From: Corallococcus sicarius
GTDB lineage: Bacteria > Myxococcota > Myxococcia > Myxococcales > Myxococcaceae
Length of the DNA: 64,000 nt
Direction: 5' to 3'
NCBI RefSeq assembly: GCF_003611735.1
Contig: NZ_RAWG01000004.1
Coordinates: 20,603-84,602 of the forward strand
Shown: positions 20,001 through 27,014 of the stretch, one piece after another
Numbering within the stretch: position 1 is the stretch's first letter
Layout: every line of letters starts with the position of its first letter
Translations under genes and position numbers: made by a program
The notes under the pieces: generated by a model
The model's input: the letters and a program-made list of their open reading frames with translations, nothing else
Told to the model about the DNA's origin: nothing
Database searches by the model: none

Positions 20001-21446
20001 TCACAGCAGGTCGTCGGTCGGTTCGTCCGCGTCCGCCGGAGCTGCATTCTTCTGGGGAGGCGCCGCCGGGGGACCGCCCGCCGGAGTGGCCGCGGCCGGC
20101 TGCGCGCCGGTGGCGGCGGCCGGGGTGGCCTTGGGGGCGGTGCCGTCGCCGGACACCGGCGTCGCGGCGGAGTTGGGCGCGGGCTGGCCCTTCTGCTTCG
20201 ACTCCTCGGCCTTCATCGCGGCCTGCTGCTGGGCCTGGAGCGCCTCCATCTGCTTGGCCTGCTCCTCGGCGGCCTTCGCCTCACGCTTGGCCTGCACGAT
20301 GCTCTCCGCTTCGCGCATCAGGCCGAAGACGGGGGACTCGGCATTGAGCGCGACCTCGCCGCCCGCCAGGGCGACGTACTTGCGGTACAGCTCCACCGCG
20401 CGCTCCGGGGCGTCCTTCACCTTGTGCAGGATGATGCCGCGGTTGAGGTAGGTGGCGCCCAGCTCCGGGTTGAGCTTCTCCGCCTCGTCGTACTCCTGCA
20501 TGGCCTTGTCGTACTGGCCCTGGCCCTTGAGCGCGATGCCCAGGTCCACATGCGCGGCGGCGTTCTTGCCGTCGTTCTGCAGGATGCGGCGCAGGTGCTC
20601 TTCAGCGCCGGGGAAGTCCTCGGCGTCCAGCGCCAGCTGCGCGAGCGCCACGTGCGACGGCACGTAGTCCGCCTTCGCCTCCAGCGCGCTCTTGAACTGC
20701 AGGCGCGCGCCGGCGTTGTCCCCTTCCTTCTGGAGGATGAGGCCCACGGCGTGGTGCAGCTCCGGATCCGTGGCGTCCAGCTTCACCGCGCGCAGCGCGA
20801 CGAGCTTCGCCATGGCCAGCTGCTTGCGCTCCAGGTAGCTGCGGATCATCACCTTCAGGGCGTTGGTGTTCTGCGGGTCGCGCATGAGCGCGGCGCGCGA
20901 CAGCTCCATCGCCTTGTCGTGGTCGTTGTTCTGCCGGTAGATCTCCGCGAGGCGGGCCCGCGAGCCTGCATCGTCCGGGTAGCGCGTGAGCACGTCCTGG
21001 TAGAGCGCGACCGCGCCGGCCACGTCACCGGAGTTCTGGCGCATGATGGCCAGGTTGTCCGACGCCTGCCGCAGCGACGGCTTCTTGGTGAGCGCCGCCT
21101 GGTAGTGGGCGCGCGCCTCGTCGGGCTTGCCCATGCGCTCGGCGATGACGCCCAGGTTGTACTCGGCCTCCGCGAGGTTCTGGTCCGCCTCCGCGGCGGC
21201 CTTGAACTTGCGCTGGAGCGACGGGTAGTCGAACGCCTTGGCCTTCTTCTGCGCGTCGAAGGACTTCACCGCGTCATCGAACAGCAGCATGGCGCGGTTG
21301 GAGATGGCCACCGGCCCCGTGGGCGAGGTGGTCGTCGGCTTCGTGACCACGGGCTTGGCCGCGGTCTGCGAAGAGGTGCAGCCGACGGCGCTGAGGGCCA
21401 GCGTGGCCAGGAGGAGGGCGGGACGGAACGGGTGCGTGCGATTCAT
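20001..21446 (-). CDS. gltE: TPR outer-membrane lipoprotein GltE (AglT)
   Basis: 481 residues with a lipoprotein signal peptide (lipobox LSAVGC, acylated Cys23). About eight TPR units lie between residues 50 and 360 (for example AEYNLGVIAERMGKPDEAR, GIALKGQGQYDKAMQEYDEA). A Lys/Glu/Gln helix and an Ala/Pro-rich tail end in DEPTDDLL. M. xanthus GltE is an outer-membrane lipoprotein scaffold of the gliding complex working with GltD and GltF. The start codon overlaps the gltD stop (TAATG), indicating translational coupling. The acidic-hydrophobic C-terminus resembles that of GltD. Confidence 0.9.
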   Translation of the reverse strand: MNRTHPFRPALLLATLALSAVGCTSSQTAAKPVVTKPTTTSPTGPVAISNRAMLLFDDAVKSFDAQKKAKAFDYPSLQRKFKAAAEADQNLAEAEYNLGVIAERMGKPDEARAHYQAALTKKPSLRQASDNLAIMRQNSGDVAGAVALYQDVLTRYPDDAGSRARLAEIYRQNNDHDKAMELSRAALMRDPQNTNALKVMIRSYLERKQLAMAKLVALRAVKLDATDPELHHAVGLILQKEGDNAGARLQFKSALEAKADYVPSHVALAQLALDAEDFPGAEEHLRRILQNDGKNAAAHVDLGIALKGQGQYDKAMQEYDEAEKLNPELGATYLNRGIILHKVKDAPERAVELYRKYVALAGGEVALNAESPVFGLMREAESIVQAKREAKAAEEQAKQMEALQAQQQAAMKAEESKQKGQPAPNSAATPVSGDGTAPKATPAAATGAQPAAATPAGGPPAAPPQKNAAPADADEPTDDLL

Positions 21447-24400
21447 TAGAGGAAGTCCTCCGGCTCCTGATCATCAACGGTCTTCTTGGGGGCGCTGCCG
21501 TCCTTGGAGGCGGCGGGCTTGGCGATCTCGGACTCGGTCTGCTGGCGGAGCTGATCCGTCAGCGTGGACAGGTCCTCGTTGAGCGCCTCGCTCTTGGCCA
21601 GCTTCTCTGGCTCGGGCTTCGCCGTGGGGGGCGGGATGTCCTGCACGGCGGCCAGCAGGTCGCCGCCCAGCACCAGCTCCTTGCTCTTGAGCGCGAGCTT
21701 CTCCTCCAGCACCTCCGGGTACCGGTCCGGGGCGTAGGTGGTGCGCAGGATCTTCAGGCTGTTCGCGGCGCAGTCGTTGAACACGCCCAGCTCGCGGCTC
21801 TTGGCGACCGCGCCGGAGAAGGCCTCCGTGGCCTTGTCCTTGAGCGGCTGCGCCTGGTTGGTGAACTCGTCGCGCAGCGCCTGCTGGGACTCCTCGTCCA
21901 GGCCGCGCGGCATGGGCGCGTTCACCACGAGCTCCGCCATGTGGTCGTACGCCATGCCAATGCGCTGCAGCGCGCAGATGGCCGGCTCCGGGGCGCCCAG
22001 GGCCACCGTCTGCACGTACTTCTTCTGGACGACCTCCAGCGCGCGGCCCTTGTCGGCCAGCGAGCCCTTGAAGCGCTCCGGCGACGGCGGCACGCCCCAG
22101 TACAGCTTCAGGCGCTTGAACTCGACCCAGTCCGGCTCGATGGCGAGCAGGCTCGCCTGCGCGGCGGCGGCCAGTGCGGGCTTCTCCAGGGCCGTCTGGG
22201 CGCGGCGCGGGAGCTGGTCGAAGTACTCGTAGATGCGCTTGTTCATGCGCGCCACGTCGCGCGTCTTCTTCATCTTCTCGTAGATGGCGACGATGCGGCC
22301 TTCGGCGTTGAGGAACTTGCTCGACGAGCGCTGGTTGTCACGCTCGTACTCCTCCAGCAGCTTGATGGCCTTCATGGACGCGCCCTGCTTCACGTGCAGG
22401 TCCACGATGGAGAGGAACACGCCTTCGGCGTCCTTCGACTTCGGCCACAGCTCCAGGTAGTGCTCGCGGTTCTTGAGCGCGGCCTTCAGCTGGCCCAGGC
22501 CCTCGCGGTAGGTGGACGCGTTGAACAGGGCGATCTGCGCCTTGGACTCGTCCCACTTCTGCACCACCGCGGGCTTCGCGGGGGCGTCGTCGGAGCCCTG
22601 CTTCGCGCGGGCCTTCGCCTTGGCCTTCGCCTTGGCGCGGGCGGCCGGGGCGTTGCCCTTCTCGCTCAGGTTGCGCTCGTAGCCGCGCACGTAGAGTTCG
22701 TAGGTGGTCGCCGCGTCCTCGAAGTCACCGATGGCCTCCAGCGCCTCCGCGTTCGCGTAGATGGAGTCCGGCACGTACTTGGACCGCGGGTACTCCGCGA
22801 ACAGGCGCTTGCGGACCTCGATGGCCTTGTCCAGGCTCTTCGCCTTGTAATAGTCGACGGACGCGTTGTAGAGCGCCAGGTCCGCGATCTCCGTCTGCGG
22901 GAAGTCGTGGACGAAGTTCAGGTACGCCTCGGCCGCCTTGGAGAACTCCTTCTTCTCCTCCAACTGGCTGACCAGCTTGAACGACGACTGTTCAATCAGC
23001 TTCGCCAGGTCGTCGCGGAACTTGCCCACGGCGAGCTTGTCGTTCGCGTAGAAGCGGCGCGCCCACTCGTTCACCTTCGCGAAGTCCTGCAGCAGGTTGT
23101 ACGAGTCGAGGATGAGGTTGGCGGCGATCTCACCGGCGCGCTGGCCGTCCTCGAACTTGTACTCGGGGTAGCCCAACGCGATCTCGCTGAAGCGCAGCAC
23201 CGCTTCGTCGAAGTGGTTGTGGCGGTAGTAGATGTTGGCCGCCTTGAAGGCGATCTCCACGCGCTTGTCGCCCTTGGGGACGTACTTCAGGTAGCGCTCG
23301 CACGCGTCCAGCAGCGACTTCTTCAGCGTGGGGATGGTGATCTTCTTGGTGATGTCGGAGCCGGCGGACTCGCTCTTGGCCTCACCGCGCGCCTCGGCCG
23401 ACTTGACGACCTCGTCGTAGGCGAGCACCGCGTTGTAGGAGGCGTTGGACAGCCACTTGCCCGGCTTGCCCGGCTTGGGCTTGCCCTTGTCGTCCTTGGC
23501 CTCCAGCACCTTGGCGTCCTGGAGGACGACGAGGGTGTAGTTGGCGGCGGCCTTGTCGAAGTTCTGCAGGCTGTCGTTGAGGAGCTCCGCCCAGAAGAAG
23601 CGCAGGTCGTACGCCTTGGGGTTCTCCGGGAAGAGCGTGAGGTAGTCGCTGTACACGGCGTCCGCGTACTTGAAGGTCTCCTCGTTGCGCGTCTTCTTGC
23701 CCTCGTTGTGCCAGGTGACGGCGAGGTTGGAGAGCGTGCGCTCGGACAGCTCCTTCGCCTCCGCGAGCGCCTTCTTGTCCTTGTCGTCCTTGATGACGCC
23801 GGAGGACTCCACGTCCTTCATGATCTTCACGAGCCGGCGCACCTGGGCCACGGTGCGCTCCTTGTTGCCCATGCGAAGGATGCAGTCGACGATCTTCCCC
23901 TGGAAGCCGGGCGCCTCCGGCGACAGCGGCTTCTCCTTGATCAGGGCGTTGTACGTGATGGCCGCTTCGCGGTCCTTGCCGTCGCCGTAGTACAGGTTCG
24001 CGAGCTGCTTCATCATCGCGAAGCGGTCTTCCGGGTTGGTGGCGACCTTGCCGAAGTCCGCGCGGGCCTGCGTCACGTCACCCTCGCGGGCGAAGGAGCG
24101 CACGTAGTCTGCGCGGGCTTCGCGCACGAGCGAACCCTTCGCCTTGGCCTTGCCGTCCTTCTCCACCGCGGCGGCGCCGGCCAGCTCACCGTAGAGGACG
24201 ACGGTCTTGTACTTGTCCTTCGCGGACTCGTACTCGCCCATGTTGAAGTAGCACCAGCCCTGCTTGTAGAGGGCGAAGGCGTAGACCTGGTTCTCCGGGA
24301 ACTCGGCGGCCTTCTTGTAGGCCGCGAGCGCCTTCTCCAGCTCCGGGCGCTTGCCCTTGGAGTTGTTGAAGTAGTACTCGCCGAAGGCGAAGTACGCGTC

Positions 24401-25036
24401 CGGGATGTACTTGGACTGCGGGTGCTTTTCGATGAGGCGCTTGAACGCGACGAGCGCCTTCTTGTCCTGGCCGTCCTCCATCAGGTACTGGCCGAGGAAG
24501 AAGAGCACTTCGTCCGTGCGCTCGAACTTCGGGTACTCCTGGACGATCTTCGTGTACTGCTCGACGGCGTACTTGCCGTTCTCCTTCACCTTCGCCATCA
24601 ACTCCGCCTTCTCCGCCTTGGCCTTCTGCTGGCCCGCGGCGTCGTTGCGGTTCATGGCGACGATGAGCTCATCGTCCTTCCGGTTGGCTTCGAAGAAGAA
24701 GAACTTCGACTCCTCCCAGTAGAGCTCACCCAGGCGGAACAGCAGGCTGGGCGCCTCCTTCTGGTCGGGCGACAGGGAGATGATCTTGCGGAGCGATTCA
24801 ATCTGCTCGCGGCGCTTGGAGGCGACCTGCACCTCCACGCCCAGGCGGAACTGATCATATTGCAGCGCGGGAGCGGCCTGCTGGGCTTCCTTCGGGCGCG
24901 TGATGTCGCCAGCGAGGGACTTGTCCACGGTGGTGGTGGACTTCTTGCCCAGGTCAGCGTCGCGCAGTGCTTTCTTCTCCTGGGCGGAAGCCATGGAAGT
25001 CAGGAGAACGAGGCAAACGAGTAGCGAGCGGCGCAT
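21446..25036 (-). CDS. gltD: Periplasmic TPR gliding protein GltD (AgmU)
   Basis: 1196 residues. The ATG chosen starts a signal peptide (MRRSLLVCLVLLTSMASA, then QEKK) and has AGGAAG at 4 bases; an upstream in-frame start would add 71 residues of non-conserved sequence. TPR-like repeats run through most of the protein (for example VLFFLGQYLMEDGQDKKALV, AFGEYYFNNSKGK). A Lys/Ala-rich tract of AK repeats lies near residue 800. In M. xanthus AgmU/GltD is found mainly in the periplasm, decorates a helical track and is required for adventurous gliding. It is the first gene of the cluster, so the operon promoter should lie just upstream. Confidence 0.92.
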   Translation of the reverse strand: MRRSLLVCLVLLTSMASAQEKKALRDADLGKKSTTTVDKSLAGDITRPKEAQQAAPALQYDQFRLGVEVQVASKRREQIESLRKIISLSPDQKEAPSLLFRLGELYWEESKFFFFEANRKDDELIVAMNRNDAAGQQKAKAEKAELMAKVKENGKYAVEQYTKIVQEYPKFERTDEVLFFLGQYLMEDGQDKKALVAFKRLIEKHPQSKYIPDAYFAFGEYYFNNSKGKRPELEKALAAYKKAAEFPENQVYAFALYKQGWCYFNMGEYESAKDKYKTVVLYGELAGAAAVEKDGKAKAKGSLVREARADYVRSFAREGDVTQARADFGKVATNPEDRFAMMKQLANLYYGDGKDREAAITYNALIKEKPLSPEAPGFQGKIVDCILRMGNKERTVAQVRRLVKIMKDVESSGVIKDDKDKKALAEAKELSERTLSNLAVTWHNEGKKTRNEETFKYADAVYSDYLTLFPENPKAYDLRFFWAELLNDSLQNFDKAAANYTLVVLQDAKVLEAKDDKGKPKPGKPGKWLSNASYNAVLAYDEVVKSAEARGEAKSESAGSDITKKITIPTLKKSLLDACERYLKYVPKGDKRVEIAFKAANIYYRHNHFDEAVLRFSEIALGYPEYKFEDGQRAGEIAANLILDSYNLLQDFAKVNEWARRFYANDKLAVGKFRDDLAKLIEQSSFKLVSQLEEKKEFSKAAEAYLNFVHDFPQTEIADLALYNASVDYYKAKSLDKAIEVRKRLFAEYPRSKYVPDSIYANAEALEAIGDFEDAATTYELYVRGYERNLSEKGNAPAARAKAKAKAKARAKQGSDDAPAKPAVVQKWDESKAQIALFNASTYREGLGQLKAALKNREHYLELWPKSKDAEGVFLSIVDLHVKQGASMKAIKLLEEYERDNQRSSSKFLNAEGRIVAIYEKMKKTRDVARMNKRIYEYFDQLPRRAQTALEKPALAAAAQASLLAIEPDWVEFKRLKLYWGVPPSPERFKGSLADKGRALEVVQKKYVQTVALGAPEPAICALQRIGMAYDHMAELVVNAPMPRGLDEESQQALRDEFTNQAQPLKDKATEAFSGAVAKSRELGVFNDCAANSLKILRTTYAPDRYPEVLEEKLALKSKELVLGGDLLAAVQDIPPPTAKPEPEKLAKSEALNEDLSTLTDQLRQQTESEIAKPAASKDGSAPKKTVDDQEPEDFL

Positions 25037-25129
25037 GGTCTTCCTAGGAACGAGGGACCGGCGTCCCCGGTGGCCTGCCTGCTTGGCAAGTGTCCGGGAA
25101 TCTTCGGGAATTTCCATGAGGGGACCCGC

Positions 25130-25159
25130 ACTATGCGCGGTTTCCGCAAGGCGGGTCAA
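25130..25159 (-). promoter_or_regulatory. Candidate promoter of the glt cluster
   Basis: On the minus strand TTGACC (25159-25154) and CATAGT (25135-25130) are 18 bases apart, giving a predicted 5' leader of about 87 bases before gltD. The -35 matches sigma-70 well and the -10 poorly. Upstream sequence is AT-richer. Confidence 0.35.
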
Positions 25160-25168
25160 CTTGGACGG

Positions 25169-25185
25169 ACGGACGTTCGGTCCGT
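25169..25185. promoter_or_regulatory. Palindrome upstream of gltD (possible operator)
   Basis: A perfect 6-bp inverted repeat, ACGGAC-GTTCG-GTCCGT, embedded in a GGAC direct-repeat run. It sits just upstream of the candidate -35 of gltD, a position suitable for a regulator site. Confidence 0.3.
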
Positions 25186-25339
25186 TGAATAGCAGGCGAG
25201 AAAACTTCAAATTCATTGTGCTCAGGGGGCAGCCAGCCGAGTCAGTCACTGTGGCCGGAAGGTTGCGGTGTCGGATCCAGGGGGTATTGAAAGCGGACGG
25301 TCGAACGACTGGCCGCCCTGCTTGGAGCCGTCGCGGATC

Positions 25340-25990
25340 ATGAGCCTTCTGCCGGAGAGCGCCAGCTTTGAAGAGCTGGTGCAGGACTACTTCCTCGCGG
25401 TGCGTGGCGCGGGGCTGATGTTGTCCGCGCTGGATACCCAGCTGGTGACGGCGTGGGCGCAGGAGGGTGTTCCCTTCGAGGTGGTGGCGCGCGGCATCTC
25501 CCGTTCAGCGGAGAAGGCGCTGTGGGACGCGCGCCCCGGAGAGCCGGTGCTGCGCTCGCTGCGGGCGTGCCGGCGCCAGGTGGAGACGGAGATCCGCAAG
25601 TACCGCGACCTGTCCGCGGGCCAGGGGGAGGAGCCCGCCCCCGCCGCGAAGAAGCGGCCGGCGCGCTCGTGGGAGGAGGTGCGCCATGCGCGGCTGTGCG
25701 CGGCGCTCCGGGCCCTGACGGAGCGTGAGTCCGAGCTCGCTCCCCGGGTGCACCGACTGTTGGATACGGTCCTCGCGTGCGTGCCCCAGGAGCCCGCGGC
25801 GATGGATCAGCAGGAGTCGTGGGCGCTGCTGGCGCTGCTGCGCGCCCTGCCCTTCTCCGAGCGGCGCAGGGTGTGGCGCGACGCGCGGACCGGAGAGCAG
25901 CAGCTCATGACGGCCCGGGCGCGGCGGGTGTCCCGGCGCTTCCGGTTGCAGGCCGCGGTGCGGCGGCGGCTGGACATGAAAGAGACCTGA
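25340..25990 (+). CDS. Protein of unknown function upstream of dnaC-like gene
   Basis: A 216-residue, Arg/Glu-rich, largely helical protein beginning MSLLPESASFEELVQDYF. I do not recognise a family. The central part has a helix-turn-helix-like feel (VARGISRSAEKALWDA) but no clear motif. The ATG is preceded by GGAG; a GTG 24 codons upstream is possible. It is co-directional with the DnaC-like ATPase 67 bases downstream, suggesting a shared transcript. In other bacteria helicase-loader genes often sit with a primosomal or replication-initiation partner, so a DnaD-like role is conceivable but unsupported by visible residues. Confidence 0.7.
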   Translation: MSLLPESASFEELVQDYFLAVRGAGLMLSALDTQLVTAWAQEGVPFEVVARGISRSAEKALWDARPGEPVLRSLRACRRQVETEIRKYRDLSAGQGEEPAPAAKKRPARSWEEVRHARLCAALRALTERESELAPRVHRLLDTVLACVPQEPAAMDQQESWALLALLRALPFSERRRVWRDARTGEQQLMTARARRVSRRFRLQAAVRRRLDMKET

Positions 25991-26057
25991 GGGGTTGGGC
26001 CCCTGCCGCGAGCCTGAACGGAAGTTCAGCGAGCTGACGAGCAGGGATGGCGGTGGT

Positions 26058-27014
26058 ATGGCTGGGCGCCTGATGGCTGCCAAGGCGAACGGCGAGGCTT
26101 GCGCGGAGTGCAGCGGGCGGACGTACCTCATCGAGCGGCGCGGAGAGCTCGCGTCGGCGCGGGTGTGTCCCTGCTCGGAGAACTGCCCGGTGTGCGGTGG
26201 GCGCGGGCACATCCTCGTGGAGAAGGAAGGCACCTTCAGCAAGAAGGTGGGCGCGCGGATGTACGAGGTGCTGGAGCCGTGCATGTGCACGCTGCGGCGC
26301 AAGCGGGTGGCGCTCTACAACGACGTGCAGATGCCGGGCGTCATGGCGCACGCGTCGTTCGACAACTACCGCCCCTTCAACGAGGCGCAGGACCGGGGCC
26401 GGGGCGTGGCGATGCACTTCGCCCACCAGTACGTGAAGGCCGCCACCAACAAGGGCTACGTGCTGAGCGGGCCGGTGGGCACGGGCAAGACGCACCTCCT
26501 GGCGGCGACGCTCGCGCACCTGGTGCTGGAGATGGGCGTGCGGGCCCGGTACGTGGAGATCTCCCTGCTGTACGCCACCATCCGGCGCGGCTTCCAGGAC
26601 GGCAAGAGCGGCGGGGAGATCATCGGGCCGCTGTCGGAGGTGGAGGTGCTGGCCATCGACGAGCTGGGCAAGGGCCGCGGCAGCCCCTTCGAGATGGAGA
26701 CGCTCGATGAGCTGATCGCCCGGCGCTACAACGCGGGCCGCACCACCCTGTTCGCGACGAACTACTCGCTGGAGCCGGAGCGCAAGGGTGCTCGCACCAC
26801 CGCGCCCACGGGCTACCGCGCGACAGACGACGCGCGCACGGCGATGAAGGACGCGGAGCTGCTGCGCGAGCGCGTGGGCGAGCGCATCTACAGCCGGCTG
26901 TGTGAGATGTGCAGCTTCGTGGAGCTGCCGCGCGACACCCCGGACCGGCGGCGCACGCGGCAGGAGATGGACGCGCCCCCGCCCATGGGTGGGATGCGCA
27001 ACCCCGGGCGCTGA
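26058..27014 (+). CDS. DnaC/IstB-like AAA+ ATPase with Cys-rich N-terminus
   Basis: 318 residues. The N-terminus carries a cysteine cluster (Cys15, 18, 37, 39, 43, 46, 75, 77) arranged like DnaJ-type or rubredoxin-like zinc knuckles. This is followed by a AAA+ domain: Walker A GPVGTGKTH (138-146), Walker B VLAIDELG (about 197-204) and a sensor-1-like LFATNYS. The fold matches DnaC/DnaI helicase loaders and the IstB transposition ATPase. No transposase is nearby, so a cellular helicase-loader-like role is more likely. The ATG at 26058 has AGGG 11 bases upstream; ATG 26073 is an alternative. The stop abuts the convergent gene with no spacer. Confidence 0.8.
   Translation: MAGRLMAAKANGEACAECSGRTYLIERRGELASARVCPCSENCPVCGGRGHILVEKEGTFSKKVGARMYEVLEPCMCTLRRKRVALYNDVQMPGVMAHASFDNYRPFNEAQDRGRGVAMHFAHQYVKAATNKGYVLSGPVGTGKTHLLAATLAHLVLEMGVRARYVEISLLYATIRRGFQDGKSGGEIIGPLSEVEVLAIDELGKGRGSPFEMETLDELIARRYNAGRTTLFATNYSLEPERKGARTTAPTGYRATDDARTAMKDAELLRERVGERIYSRLCEMCSFVELPRDTPDRRRTRQEMDAPPPMGGMRNPGR

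Larger units (their letters stand above)
25037..25339. other. Divergent intergenic region, gltD / unknown gene
   Basis: About 300 bases between divergent genes. It holds a candidate minus-strand promoter and a palindrome, listed separately, and an AT-richer stretch (25185-25225). I see no RNA gene or small ORF worth calling. Confidence 0.6.
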
